Origin: Fidelibacterota bacterium
GTDB lineage: Bacteria > Pseudomonadota > Alphaproteobacteria > Rhodospirillales > Rhodospirillaceae
Assembly: GCA_947472795.1 (NCBI GenBank)
Contig: CANJBL010000005.1
Location: forward strand, 144,358 to 208,357
Length of the DNA stretch: 64,000 nucleotides
Reading direction: 5' to 3'
Shown: piece after piece, positions 29,453 to 38,412 of the stretch
How positions within the stretch are numbered: the first letter of the stretch is position 1
Layout: each line of letters begins with the position of its first letter
Position numbers and translations under genes: made by a program
Notes under the pieces: model-generated
Told to the model about the DNA's origin: nothing
The model's input: only the letters and a program-made list of their open reading frames with translations
The model's database searches: none

Positions 29453-30684
29453 ATCGCCGTCGTCAACGTCTCAAGATCATCTTCGCTGATGGTAAAGGCA
29501 GGCGTGAGATAGACAATATTGCCGAAGGGCCTGAGCCACACACCCTTCTCCACAAAGCGCTGTTTCAACGCGTTGAGATCGTCGATCTTCTTCATCTCCA
29601 CCACGCCAATGGCGCCCAACACACGCACATCCTTCACGCCCGGAAGGTCGCGGCAAGGCGCAAGCTCTTCGGTAAGTTGCTTTGAAATTTCCGCTACCTG
29701 CGCCAGACGCGGCTCCAGCTCAAAGATATCCAGCGACGCATTGGCCGCCGCGCACGCCAGCGCATTGGCCATGAAGGTGGGTCCGTGCATCAGGGCGCTC
29801 GAGTCCTCGCCCGAAAGGAAAGCCTCGAACACATGCGTGCGCGCCACCGTCGCCGCCAAAGGCAGTGTGCCTCCGGTGAGCGCCTTCGAAAGCGTGATGA
29901 TGTCGGGCGTGATACCGGCGGCTTCGCAGGCGAACATGCTTCCGGTACGCCCGAAGCCTGTGAATATCTCGTCGGTGATGAGCAGAAGATTGTACCGGTG
30001 GGCGGCGTCGCGAATGTGCTGAAGCACCTCGGGGGTATGGAAGAGCATGCCGCCCGCGCCCTGTACCAGCGGCTCGATGATGATTCCGGCCACTTCACCA
30101 GCGCGCATCTTCAGAAAAGAATCAAACGCAGCGGTGGAAGCCTCGTCGCGTGGCAGCGCGATGACATGATGTTCGGGCAGTATGCCCTTGAACAGCGCAT
30201 GCATGCCTTCTTCGGGATCGCTCACGGCCATGGCGCCCGTGGTGTCGCCATGATAGGCGCCCTTGAAGGAGAGAAAGCGGCGTCTGGTGCTGACACCCTT
30301 ATTCAGCCAATACTGCATGGCCATCTTCAGAGCCACCTCCACGGCCACGGAGCCTGAATCGCTGAAGAAGACATGATCGAGATCGCCGGGGAGAATGTCG
30401 GCCAGACGCTTCGCCAACTTCAGCGCCGGTTCGTGCGCGAGCCCGCCGAACATCACATGCGGCATCAGTTCCGCCTGACGCGTGATGGCCGCCGTAATGT
30501 GCGGGTGATTGTAGCCATGGCAGGCCGTCCACCAGGACGCCATGCCGTCCACCAGTTCTCGGCTGTCAGCCAGGACAATGCGCGTGCCGCGCGTGCTCGT
30601 TACCGGCAGCGATGGCGGCGTGGTCTTCATCTGCGCATAGGGCAGCCAGATGTGAGGGTAACCCTCGTCAAACCATGTGGGCAT
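29425..30684 (-). CDS. bioA: Adenosylmethionine-8-amino-7-oxononanoate aminotransferase
   Basis: A 419-residue PLP enzyme that converts KAPA to DAPA in biotin synthesis, using S-adenosylmethionine as amino donor. The substrate-site segments WWTACHGYNHP and FFSDSGSVAVEVALK are typical of BioA, and the PLP lysine is in TLSKALTGGTLPLA near residue 271. LLITDEIFTGFGRTG carries the aspartate that contacts the pyridine ring. Length is normal. It lies nine bases after bioB on the same strand, and runs into bioC convergently. Confidence 0.96.
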   Translation of the reverse strand: MPTWFDEGYPHIWLPYAQMKTTPPSLPVTSTRGTRIVLADSRELVDGMASWWTACHGYNHPHITAAITRQAELMPHVMFGGLAHEPALKLAKRLADILPGDLDHVFFSDSGSVAVEVALKMAMQYWLNKGVSTRRRFLSFKGAYHGDTTGAMAVSDPEEGMHALFKGILPEHHVIALPRDEASTAAFDSFLKMRAGEVAGIIIEPLVQGAGGMLFHTPEVLQHIRDAAHRYNLLLITDEIFTGFGRTGSMFACEAAGITPDIITLSKALTGGTLPLAATVARTHVFEAFLSGEDSSALMHGPTFMANALACAAANASLDIFELEPRLAQVAEISKQLTEELAPCRDLPGVKDVRVLGAIGVVEMKKIDDLNALKQRFVEKGVWLRPFGNIVYLTPAFTISEDDLETLTTAIYDVLRTHP

Positions 30685-30693
30685 GGGATGCCC

Positions 30694-31695
30694 CTACACA
30701 GGCATCGCTACCATGCCGAGGCGGTCGAACAGCATGCGGTCGTGATCCTCGCTGGGGTTCGGCGTCGTCAGCAGCTTGCCGCCAACAAAGATGGAATTGG
30801 CGCCCGCCAGGAAGCACATGGCCTGCATCTCGTCCGACATCTCCTCGCGGCCCGCTGACAGGCGTACCATCGAACGCGGCATGGTGATCCGCGCCACTGC
30901 AATCGTGCGCACAAAATCGAAGGGGTCCAACTTCTTGGTGTTCTTGAGCGCCGTGCCTTCCACCTGAACCAGAAGATTAATAGGCACGCTCTCGGGATGT
31001 TCGGGCAGCGTGGCCAGCGCGGTGATCATGCCGGCGCGGTCCTCGGCGCCCTCGCCCATGCCGACAATGCCGCCGCAGCACACGTTGATGCCTGCTTCGC
31101 GCACGTGAGCCAATGTGTCGAGCCGGTCGGCATAGGTGCGTGTTGTGATGATCTCGCCGTAGAACTCCGGCGAGGTATCGAGGTTATGATTGTAGTAGTC
31201 GAGGCCCGCACCCTTCAAACGCTGCGCCTGATCGGCTGTGAGCATGCCGAGCGTGGCACAGGATTCCATACCCAGCGCCTTCACGCCTTCCACCATGGCG
31301 CATACTACGTCGAGGTCGCGGTCCTTGGGCGAACGCCAGGCCGCACCCATGCAGAAGCGCGTCGCGCCGCCCGCCTTGGCCGCGCGCGCTTCCGTCAGCA
31401 CCTTCTCCACTTCCATGAGCTTGGAGGCTGCGAGGCCCGTGTTGTGGTGCGAGCTCTGCGGGCAGTAGCCACAGTCCTCCGGGCAGCCGCCCGTCTTGAT
31501 GGAAAGCAGCGTCGAAACCTGAACCTCGCGCGGATCGAAGGTCATGCGATGCACGGTCTGGGCCTGGAACATCAGCTCCGGGAACGGCAACGCGAACAAG
31601 GCCCGCACCTCTTCCCGCGTCCAATCGTGGCGCACGGCGCCCACGTCGTGAAACAGGGACGACGACTGACTTCTAGCCTCGGTGGCGGTGGACAT
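30694..31695 (-). CDS. bioB: Biotin synthase
   Basis: A 333-residue radical-SAM enzyme that inserts sulfur into dethiobiotin. The cluster motif reads [13 protein letters not shown] near residue 60, giving the C-x3-C-x2-C pattern; the second-cluster region includes RFCMGAAWR and [12 protein letters not shown]. The C-terminus has [20 protein letters not shown] chose ATG 31695, which yields the normal length. It is divergent from bioF, whose start is only 49 bases away, so the two promoters must overlap. Confidence 0.97.
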   Translation of the reverse strand: MSTATEARSQSSSLFHDVGAVRHDWTREEVRALFALPFPELMFQAQTVHRMTFDPREVQVSTLLSIKTGGCPEDCGYCPQSSHHNTGLAASKLMEVEKVLTEARAAKAGGATRFCMGAAWRSPKDRDLDVVCAMVEGVKALGMESCATLGMLTADQAQRLKGAGLDYYNHNLDTSPEFYGEIITTRTYADRLDTLAHVREAGINVCCGGIVGMGEGAEDRAGMITALATLPEHPESVPINLLVQVEGTALKNTKKLDPFDFVRTIAVARITMPRSMVRLSAGREEMSDEMQAMCFLAGANSIFVGGKLLTTPNPSEDHDRMLFDRLGMVAMPV

Positions 31696-31744
31696 TCTAA
31701 AGTAGCCTTTCTCAACTCCGGATGAGGCGTGAGAATAGCGGGTA

Positions 31745-32902
31745 ATGAGCAGTCTCGATACCTTTGCCTTAGAGAAATTGGCGGCCCTGGAAGCCCGGCA
31801 CCTGCGCCGGACTTTGCAGGACAGCACGCGCGCGGATGGTCCCTGGATCATCCGCAATGGCGTTCGGCTGCTGTCTTTTTCCTGCAACGATTATCTCAAC
31901 CTCGCCCAGCACCCCGCCGTGCGCGACGCAGCCATCAAAGCGATCCGCGAGCACGGTGTGGGCGCGGGCGCCTCGCGCCTTGTCACCGGCAACCACCCGC
32001 TCTTCGCGGAACTGGAAATGCGCCTCGCGCGTCTCAAGGGCACCGAAGCGGCCTGCGTCTTCGGCTCGGGCTATCTCGCCAACCTCGGCATCATTTCCAC
32101 CCTTATGGGCAAGAACGATCTGGTGCTGATGGATGAGTTGTCCCACTCCTGCATCCTGGCGGGTGCGGATCTCTCCGGCGCCACGGCGCTGACGTTCCGC
32201 CACAACGATGTGAACCACGCGGCCGCACTGCTTCAGCAGCATCGCGGCCAGCACCGCCATGCGTTGCTGGCCACCGATGGTGTCTTCTCCATGGACGGTG
32301 ATCTCGCGCCCGTGCACGCCCTCGCCACTCTCGCCAAGCAATATGATGCGTGGCTGCTCACGGATGACGCCCACGGCATCGGCGTGGTGGCGGGCGGGCG
32401 CGGCTCGACCTTCGTGAACGGCGTGGCCGATGTGCCCCTGCAAATGGGCACACTCTCTAAAGCCATCGGCAGCTACGGCGGCTATCTCTGCGCCTCTCAG
32501 TCAGTCATCGACCTCATCAAGACGCGTGCGCGCACATTCGTTTATTCCACTGGCCTACCGCCTGCCAGCGCGGCGGCGGCCATCGCAGCACTCAACATCA
32601 TCGAGACCGATCCCGACCTGGTGGCAGCGCCTTTGCGCAAGGCACAAAGCTTTACCCGCGCGCTCAACTTGCGTGAAGCCGAAAGCCCCATCGTGCCCAT
32701 TGTCATGGGCGATGCCGAGAAAACCTTGCTGGCCTCGCGCCTGCTCGAGGACGAAGGCTTCCTTGTCGCGGCCATCCGCCCGCCGACCGTACCGCCCGGC
32801 ACCTCGCGCCTACGCCTCACCTTCACCGCCGCTCATCCCGACGATCAGATCCAGCGTCTTGCGCGGCTCATCGGCGAACGTATTCTGCCGCGTGCGCCAT
32901 GA
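31745..32902 (+). CDS. bioF: 8-amino-7-oxononanoate synthase
   Basis: A 385-residue PLP enzyme that condenses pimeloyl-ACP (or CoA) with alanine to make KAPA. The N-terminal [28 protein letters not shown] and [11 protein letters not shown] motifs are typical; the PLP lysine lies in [14 protein letters not shown] near residue 240, after [12 protein letters not shown]. It overlaps bioD by four bases, forming a bioFD transcription unit divergent from bioBA. I saw no BioR box (TTATCTATAA type) or BirA box in the 49-base control gap. Confidence 0.96.
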   Translation: MSSLDTFALEKLAALEARHLRRTLQDSTRADGPWIIRNGVRLLSFSCNDYLNLAQHPAVRDAAIKAIREHGVGAGASRLVTGNHPLFAELEMRLARLKGTEAACVFGSGYLANLGIISTLMGKNDLVLMDELSHSCILAGADLSGATALTFRHNDVNHAAALLQQHRGQHRHALLATDGVFSMDGDLAPVHALATLAKQYDAWLLTDDAHGIGVVAGGRGSTFVNGVADVPLQMGTLSKAIGSYGGYLCASQSVIDLIKTRARTFVYSTGLPPASAAAAIAALNIIETDPDLVAAPLRKAQSFTRALNLREAESPIVPIVMGDAEKTLLASRLLEDEGFLVAAIRPPTVPPGTSRLRLTFTAAHPDDQIQRLARLIGERILPRAP

Positions 32903-33567
32903 CCGCCTACTTCGTCACCGCCACCGGCACCGATGTCGGCAAGACCTTTGTCACCGCCGGCCTCATTACTGTGTTGAAGACGCGTGGACGCACGGTCAGC
33001 GCCCTCAAGCCTCTCGTCAGCGGCTATAGCGACGAAACAAAAGCCGAGAGCGATTCGGGTCGCTTACTGACCGCCTTGGGCGAAGCCACTACTACCGAAA
33101 ACATCGCCCGCATCTCGCCCTGGCGCTTCGCGGTTCCTCTCTCGCCGGACATGGCCGCCGCCCGCGAGCGCCGCACAATCGATCTCGCAGCCCTCACTGC
33201 TTTCTCCACCAGAGCTGTTGAGGAGCACACCGGCACACTGTTCATTGAAGGTGTGGGCGGAGTCATGGTGCCGCTCACCGACACGGGCACCACGCTGGAT
33301 TGGATGGCCGAACTGAATCTTCCGGCACTCCTCGTCACGGGCAGCTATCTCGGCAGCCTTAGTCACACGCTAACAGCCCTCGATGCGCTCAAGCATCGCG
33401 GGCTCAAAGTTGCGGCTTTGGTGGTGAACGAGACCGAAGGCAGCACCGTGCCTTTGGCCGAAACCGCTGCCACGCTCGCGCGCTATTGCAAGGACCCCAT
33501 CGCGATCATCCCGCGCTATGCCGGTGCCACCCCCTTCGGCCTGCTCGCGGATATGCTGGCGCTCTAG
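32899..33567 (+). CDS. bioD: Dethiobiotin synthetase
   Basis: A 222-residue P-loop enzyme that closes the ureido ring of dethiobiotin from DAPA, CO2 and ATP. The N-terminal TATGTDVGKTFVTAGL motif (about residues 6-21) is the family P-loop, and LFIEGVGGVMVPLTD near residue 113 is the second signature. Length is normal. The start overlaps the bioF stop by four bases, and its 3' end overlaps the convergent tauE-like gene by four bases. Confidence 0.95.
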   Translation: MTAYFVTATGTDVGKTFVTAGLITVLKTRGRTVSALKPLVSGYSDETKAESDSGRLLTALGEATTTENIARISPWRFAVPLSPDMAAARERRTIDLAALTAFSTRAVEEHTGTLFIEGVGGVMVPLTDTGTTLDWMAELNLPALLVTGSYLGSLSHTLTALDALKHRGLKVAALVVNETEGSTVPLAETAATLARYCKDPIAIIPRYAGATPFGLLADMLAL

Positions 33568-34307
33568 AGACGCGGTACTCCGCTGGCCAGCAGCGCGGCG
33601 CCCGAGGCCGCCAGAAGCACCAGCACGATTTTGCGGAAAGTGTCTTCACTGAGCCCCACATAGACCCGCGCCCCTAATAGCCCCGGCACCAGCATCGCGG
33701 GCGCGACCACCGCGAACATCGGCAGCATGTCGCGGGTAACTTTGCCCGTCACGACATAGGCAACCATCGTCGCCGCCAATGTCGCTAGGTTGAAGTTCTG
33801 GATCACACTGCGCTGTGTGTCCTTGGGCATCTTGCGCAAGCTGCACCACAAGGTCGGCAACGCGCCCGTGAAGCCGCCGATCCCGCCGCAGATGCCGCCA
33901 GCCAGGCCCGCCAATCCGTCGGCCACGCGGCCACCGCCCGTGATGGCCGGCAAACGCGGCGCCAATAGCATGAAGGGGCACCAAACAATCAAGAGGCCGC
34001 CCAGCGCTGCCTTGAACAGGTGCACGTCGAGCAACGGCAGCAGATAGACGCCCAGGGGAATGCCCGCGAAGCCACCAGCCAGGAACGGCAGCAGGAGTTT
34101 GGCATCGAACCCGCGCCGGACCGAGACCGCGCCGATGATCTGCCCCGTGAGCCCGCCAAACACCGCCAGCACCGCGGCCATCATGGGGTCGAGCCACCAG
34201 GCCCAAAAGGACATGGCGACCATGCTGAAGGCAAAGCCGGAGAGGCCCTGCACAAAGCCCGCCACAACGGCGCCTATGGCAGCGGCAAGGAACGGATGCT
34301 CCATCAT
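33564..34307 (-). CDS. TauE/SafE-family membrane transporter
   Basis: A 247-residue integral membrane protein with seven or eight predicted helices, belonging to the sulfite-exporter TauE/SafE family. The glycine-rich first helix region (AAIGAVVAGFVQGLSGFAF) and GGICGGIGGFTGALPTLWC are family hallmarks. Members move sulfite, sulfonates or other organic anions. The substrate cannot be read from the sequence, and there are no sulfur-metabolism genes adjacent other than the biotin genes. Confidence 0.85.
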   Translation of the reverse strand: MMEHPFLAAAIGAVVAGFVQGLSGFAFSMVAMSFWAWWLDPMMAAVLAVFGGLTGQIIGAVSVRRGFDAKLLLPFLAGGFAGIPLGVYLLPLLDVHLFKAALGGLLIVWCPFMLLAPRLPAITGGGRVADGLAGLAGGICGGIGGFTGALPTLWCSLRKMPKDTQRSVIQNFNLATLAATMVAYVVTGKVTRDMLPMFAVVAPAMLVPGLLGARVYVGLSEDTFRKIVLVLLAASGAALLASGVPRL

Positions 34308-34338
34308 CGGGGCTTAAGTCCCTTCGCGCAGACAGCGC

Positions 34339-34746
34339 TTAATCCGCGTCCTCACACGAGAACCCGAGCTCGCTGAGCCCCTCTTCCAGCTCGTCGGCCA
34401 GAAGGGGCTGACTCAAAAGATAACGCGCCACGCGCTTGGGATGCTCTTCGTGGGCCACTTCTACCGCTTCATCCCAGTCGTCGGCGGTATAGGTGCCGCG
34501 CCCGATCCAGGTGAGCGCCACGAGTTCCGCCTGCTCGTCCTCGTTCAGGGTGTCGATGAACTCCTTGAGCTCGGTCAGATCAGCGCTCTCGCCGGCATCC
34601 CCGCCCTCGTCCTCTTCGGGCAGTTCCTCGCGCATGAGGTCGTCGCCGGCATGGCGCCCGGGTTCGTCCTCGATGGGGTCCATATCGGCCATCACCTCGC
34701 GCGCGCGATTGATGACGTAACAGACTGTCTCGATGGCGATATCCAT
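34339..34746 (-). CDS. DUF3775 domain-containing protein
   Basis: A 135-residue acidic protein of the DUF3775 family (function unknown), common in Alphaproteobacteria. Seen are the N-terminal DIAIETVCYVINRAREV helix, an acidic low-complexity loop rich in D and E (about residues 30-55), and a C-terminal region with ELVALTWIGRG and VARYLLSQPLLADELEEGL. I start at ATG 34746 rather than the longer frame. There is no operon partner; a lower-GC island begins just beyond its 5' end on the other strand. Confidence 0.8.
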   Translation of the reverse strand: MDIAIETVCYVINRAREVMADMDPIEDEPGRHAGDDLMREELPEEDEGGDAGESADLTELKEFIDTLNEDEQAELVALTWIGRGTYTADDWDEAVEVAHEEHPKRVARYLLSQPLLADELEEGLSELGFSCEDAD

Positions 34747-34939
34747 AGGGTCCTCGGGTTCCGGTGATCTGACTGAGGCGATATTGGCCAAAATTCAGCG
34801 GATGGAAAAGAGGCACGAGGCCTGCCTCCCCCTAAAAATCACCCGGCGCTGTGTGAAAAGGAGGACCAACTCGAAACCACCTCACCGAACGGGTGTAGGG
34901 ATGAACCTCGCAACACGTGCAGACCAATATGGAGGTTCC

Positions 34940-35599
34940 ATGTCCCGTCTCTTTCGCAACGACAGTCCCGGCGCCCTCACCCGCGAGCAGGCCGTCGCCC
35001 TCATGAAGGAACGCATCGCCGCACAGGCCGGCGGTGGTCCGGGCCATGACGTCTCCCACGAACCGCGCGTGCCCAAAGGCAGCGGGGATGAAAGTGGTGA
35101 ATGGACGACGGGTGGATCAGCATCAGTTCCAACAGACGGCAACTCCGCCCATCGTGACAATCGCAGAATGTCAGTGGCGGGTCGCGCTTTCTTAAAAGCG
35201 CAGGAGGGGCATCGCGACAAACCTTACGATGACGGTTATGGAAACATGACTCAAGGTTATGGAAATAAGGGCCCTTTAACCGGCTCGGCGGAAGATTCCT
35301 TCAACATTAAGGTTGCCGAGGCGGACGAAGCTGTAAATAAAAACGTCAAAGTACCTTTGACCCAAGCACAGCACGACGCACTCGTTTCACTTGCATATAA
35401 CCTTGGACCAAATGGATTCGCCAATTCACCAATTCTTCTCGGATTGCTAAACGCCGGCAAATTCGACGAGGCCGCCGATCAAATTCTCCAATTCAAAAAT
35501 GCCTTCAATAGGCATACGGGAAGAATGGAATTTAGCCAGAGTTTGGCGGACCGAAGGAAGCGCGAGCGTCTGCTATTCTTGGGTAATTCGGCGCGATAG
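34940..35599 (+). CDS. Lysozyme, glycoside hydrolase family 24 (T4 type)
   Basis: A 219-residue peptidoglycan muramidase. The catalytic Glu89 (KAQEGH), Asp98 (PYDDGYG) and Thr104 (NMTQGYGN) have exactly the E-9-D-6-T spacing of phage T4 lysozyme. An ~85-residue N-terminal region lacks a signal peptide and contains PRVPKGSGDESGEWTTGG, a linker motif I associate with many alphaproteobacterial mobile or secreted proteins. I chose ATG 34940, preceded by GGAGG. Bases are visibly lower in GC than in flanking genes. It could be a phage endolysin relic or a domesticated effector; no holin, Rz or phage structural genes are adjacent. Confidence 0.88.
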   Translation: MSRLFRNDSPGALTREQAVALMKERIAAQAGGGPGHDVSHEPRVPKGSGDESGEWTTGGSASVPTDGNSAHRDNRRMSVAGRAFLKAQEGHRDKPYDDGYGNMTQGYGNKGPLTGSAEDSFNIKVAEADEAVNKNVKVPLTQAQHDALVSLAYNLGPNGFANSPILLGLLNAGKFDEAADQILQFKNAFNRHTGRMEFSQSLADRRKRERLLFLGNSAR

Positions 35600-35672
35600 T
35601 CCGCAGCCCTTCGAAGACAAATATGACAATCTCTGGCATTATACGGGGCTCGGCAGTCTCAGCAGGGACTTT

Positions 35673-36437
35673 ATGAAAAACGCCTACAGCGGATTTATTG
35701 TGTGCGCGGCCATAGCGCTCTGCACCCCGTGTCACGCTGCGGAATTGCCCGAGGATGAGTTGCTCTCCGCGGCCCGCGAAAGTCGTGAGGCGCCGTCCGT
35801 GCGCGGTGTGGACTCCGAGCTTGAACGCCGAGCGCTCGCCACAGCCGGCAACTATGCCTTTCGTAACGCCGATGGTCTTGTGCTTTCGCTGAATGGTCGC
35901 ACCGCTGTCTTCACCGATAACCCAGAGTGCGAACAGGATCCTGAAGACAAGTACGGCAACAAGGACTATCGGCATTGCGGCACATATAAATTGCTCGCTT
36001 TTTCAAAAATCCGCGACCTCTTCGTCCTCCAACAGTTTTTTGATAAAGTCACTTCCTACCTGGTGGTTGACAGACATGGATTGCGCGATACCCAGTTTGG
36101 CGAATTGCCTTCCCTTTCGCCGAGTGGCGATTTTGCAGTAGGCGTTAACTACTCTCAGGTCTATGGGGAATATAAACAGTATCCAAACCCGCATCTGGAA
36201 ATCTCAGAGCGAGATGGCCAGTACCACGTGGGGTGGGCTGGCGCTCCGCACTATCCAAAAAAGGGCGCCGCGCGTTACGTGGTGGATGGCTGGCGCAACG
36301 ACGACATTTCTGTCGCTCGCGATCAACGCGCCGTAGAGCTGGACGTCCACCTTGAAGTAGACGGAAAGACAACAGCGCGCTTTAAGGTGACCCGCGTTCC
36401 GGACGCCGACTATAAGGTGACCGATGTTCCGCAATGA
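35673..36437 (+). CDS. Exported protein of unknown function
   Basis: A 254-residue protein starting at ATG 35673 (KNAYSGFIVCAAIALCTPCHA signal peptide, cleavage near residue 22). I do not recognise the family. The mature part has two nearby Cys residues (DNPECEQD and YRHCGTY) and strand-rich segments such as YLVVDRHGLRDTQFGELPSLSPSGDFAVGVNY, reminiscent of single blades of a beta-propeller. It follows the lysozyme gene by 73 bases and overlaps the next gene by 14 bases, so the last two are probably one transcript. Composition is low in GC like its neighbours. Confidence 0.65.
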   Translation: MKNAYSGFIVCAAIALCTPCHAAELPEDELLSAARESREAPSVRGVDSELERRALATAGNYAFRNADGLVLSLNGRTAVFTDNPECEQDPEDKYGNKDYRHCGTYKLLAFSKIRDLFVLQQFFDKVTSYLVVDRHGLRDTQFGELPSLSPSGDFAVGVNYSQVYGEYKQYPNPHLEISERDGQYHVGWAGAPHYPKKGAARYVVDGWRNDDISVARDQRAVELDVHLEVDGKTTARFKVTRVPDADYKVTDVPQ

Positions 36438-37167
36438 CGGAGTTAAGCTCGGTTGGAGGCTTATTCTTTTTACTGTGGCCGGAATTGGATTGACCCGCAG
36501 TTCAATAACCTATGCTCAGGAAACGGATCCCCGCGGCCTTTTTAGCGCCGTCTCTACCTCTCTCCTGCAAACCTTCAACGATCATATTACTCTGACGGTA
36601 AATTCACCCGACGGTCAGTCGAAGATCATCGCGCGAGCAGAGGGCGAGACCCTCGTTTTGCGCGTGGAGGGGCGCATCGGATCGTCAACGCTCAAATTCG
36701 GCGGCGGACCAAATGCGGAAGTTGAATGGTCCCCTGATTCTGAAGCGTTCTGGATCACCGACGATTGGGACGGCTTATCGGGGTTGTACCGCCTCACTGT
36801 CGTTGGTCGGGCAAATGGGCGGCTTAAGGTTCATCATCTATCGAGCATAGTGGGCAAGAAGTTTGGCCACCCTGTACGTTGCTTTGAACGCGAACCAGCA
36901 AATGTGGCAGGTATAGGCTGGCTCGGATCTTCCCACGAGCTCCTTGCCGTCGCCGAAATCACCCCTCATTCGAACTGTGATGGTATGGGAACATTCAAAG
37001 CCTACAAGGTCGATCCCTGGCGTATGGTCGTGCTCAAAACCTACACACAACGCGAGGCCAAAGAGCAGTTCGCGGCAATGCTCGGACCAAGGCCACTGAA
37101 CGCCACTGACTGCGATCAAGACCCAAAGGCGTGCTACATTCCGCAGCTGCACCCGGAACTCAGATAG
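36424..37167 (+). CDS. Exported protein of unknown function
   Basis: A 247-residue protein with an N-terminal signal-like segment (LGWRLILFTVAGIGLTRSSIT). Not recognised. The mature region includes EVEWSPDSEAFWITDDWDG, a pattern seen in beta-propeller-type proteins, and several cysteines late in the chain (CFEREP, SNCDGMG, DCDQDPKACYI) that could form disulfides in the periplasm. It overlaps the previous gene by 14 bases and follows it in the same lower-GC island. A bidirectional terminator lies 70 bases downstream. Confidence 0.6.
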   Translation: MFRNDGVKLGWRLILFTVAGIGLTRSSITYAQETDPRGLFSAVSTSLLQTFNDHITLTVNSPDGQSKIIARAEGETLVLRVEGRIGSSTLKFGGGPNAEVEWSPDSEAFWITDDWDGLSGLYRLTVVGRANGRLKVHHLSSIVGKKFGHPVRCFEREPANVAGIGWLGSSHELLAVAEITPHSNCDGMGTFKAYKVDPWRMVVLKTYTQREAKEQFAAMLGPRPLNATDCDQDPKACYIPQLHPELR

Positions 37168-37236
37168 CCGTAAAAAAAGCAATCGCGTCTATCAACGGGC
37201 ACAGCTCTTCTCAGGGCGTTGTCGGCCAAGAAAAAA

Positions 37237-37266
37237 AGCCCGCCTCCTTGTGGAAGCGGGCCTTTT
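37237..37266. terminator. Bidirectional terminator downstream of nrdB and the island
   Basis: GCCCGC (37238-37243) pairs with GCGGGC (37256-37261), with an inner TCC/GGA extension and a TTGT loop. The plus strand continues with CTTTTT and the minus strand with TTTTTTTCTT, so the hairpin can stop transcription of both the exported-protein gene and nrdB. Confidence 0.85.
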
Positions 37267-37334
37267 TCAGGGGTCCTGACGGGGACCGAAACCGTGAATA
37301 GCGCGTCGGATTACTCCGCCGCGTCTTTTTTGCG

Positions 37335-38375
37335 CTACTCCGCAGCGACACCTTCAACCTTGCGCGCACTCTGCAGCTTGTCGAAGTGGGCCCATACGCC
37401 CTCCACGCCATGCCACTGGCCGCGCGTAGCAGCTTTGGAATATTCGGTGGCGCGCGCTTCGAAGAAGTTCGCGTGCTCCACGCCGTTCAGGATCTGCTGC
37501 AGCCAGGGCAGCGGGTGTTCCTTGATGCCGTAGACGGCCGGCAGGCCCAGCTGGCTCAGGCGCCAATCGGCCACATAGCGGATGTACTTCTGAATGTCCT
37601 CGGGCGTCATGCCGTTGACCGGGCCCATGCTGAAAGCCAGGTCGATGAACTTGTCTTCCAGGCCCACCACGGTCTTGCAGCAATCGACGATGTCGTCTTT
37701 GACACCTTGCGTCAGGCAGTTGGTTTCGCGGGCGAAGGTATGGAACAGCTTGATGATGGCTTCGCAGTGCAGGCTTTCGTCGCGCACCGACCAGGAGACA
37801 ATCTGGCCCATGCCCTTCATCTTGTTCTGGCGCGGGAAGTTGAGCAGCATCGCGAAGCTGGCAAACAGCTGCAAACCTTCGGTGAAGCCGCCGAACATGG
37901 CTAGCGTGCGCGCGATGTCGGCGGGGGTGTCGACGCCGAACTTCTGCATGTAGCTGTGTTTGTCGGCCATCTCCTTGTACTGCATGAAGGCGCCGAATTC
38001 GGTTTCCGGCATGCCGATGGTTTCCAGCAGCAAGGCGTAGGCGGCGATATGGATGGTTTCCATATTGGAGAACGCCGCCAGCATCATTTTAATTTCGGTC
38101 GGTTTGAAGACGCGGGCGTAGCGCTCCATGTAGTTGTCGTTCACTTCGATGTCCGACTGCGTGAAGAACCGGAAAATCTGGCTGAGTAGATTGCGCTCGG
38201 TGTCGGTGAGACGGCCTGCCCAATCCTTGCAGTCTTCGCCCAGCGGCACTTCTTCCGGCATCCAGTGAATCTGCTGCTGGCGCTTCCAATAGTCGTGGGC
38301 CCACGGATAGCGGAACGGCTTATAGCCGTGGCTGGGCGTCATGAGACCGGGGAGCGTTGGCGTAATGATATTCAT
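37335..38375 (-). CDS. nrdB: Ribonucleoside-diphosphate reductase subunit beta
   Basis: A 346-residue class I radical-generating subunit. The metal-ligand helix reads NMETIHIAAYALLLE, in which E-x2-H and the Tyr four residues after the His match E. coli Glu115, His118 and Tyr122. An upstream acidic ligand sits in FTQSDIEVND, and SWSVRDESLHCEAIIKL carries the later E-x2-H pair. There is no N-terminal ATP-cone. It is on the same strand as nrdA, 37 bases downstream, so nrdAB forms one operon. The terminator at 37237-37266 closes it. Confidence 0.96.
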   Translation of the reverse strand: MNIITPTLPGLMTPSHGYKPFRYPWAHDYWKRQQQIHWMPEEVPLGEDCKDWAGRLTDTERNLLSQIFRFFTQSDIEVNDNYMERYARVFKPTEIKMMLAAFSNMETIHIAAYALLLETIGMPETEFGAFMQYKEMADKHSYMQKFGVDTPADIARTLAMFGGFTEGLQLFASFAMLLNFPRQNKMKGMGQIVSWSVRDESLHCEAIIKLFHTFARETNCLTQGVKDDIVDCCKTVVGLEDKFIDLAFSMGPVNGMTPEDIQKYIRYVADWRLSQLGLPAVYGIKEHPLPWLQQILNGVEHANFFEARATEYSKAATRGQWHGVEGVWAHFDKLQSARKVEGVAAE

Positions 38376-38412
38376 GGGGTCGGGTCCTACCGAAATTCTT
38401 ATGGGCGCGCCG

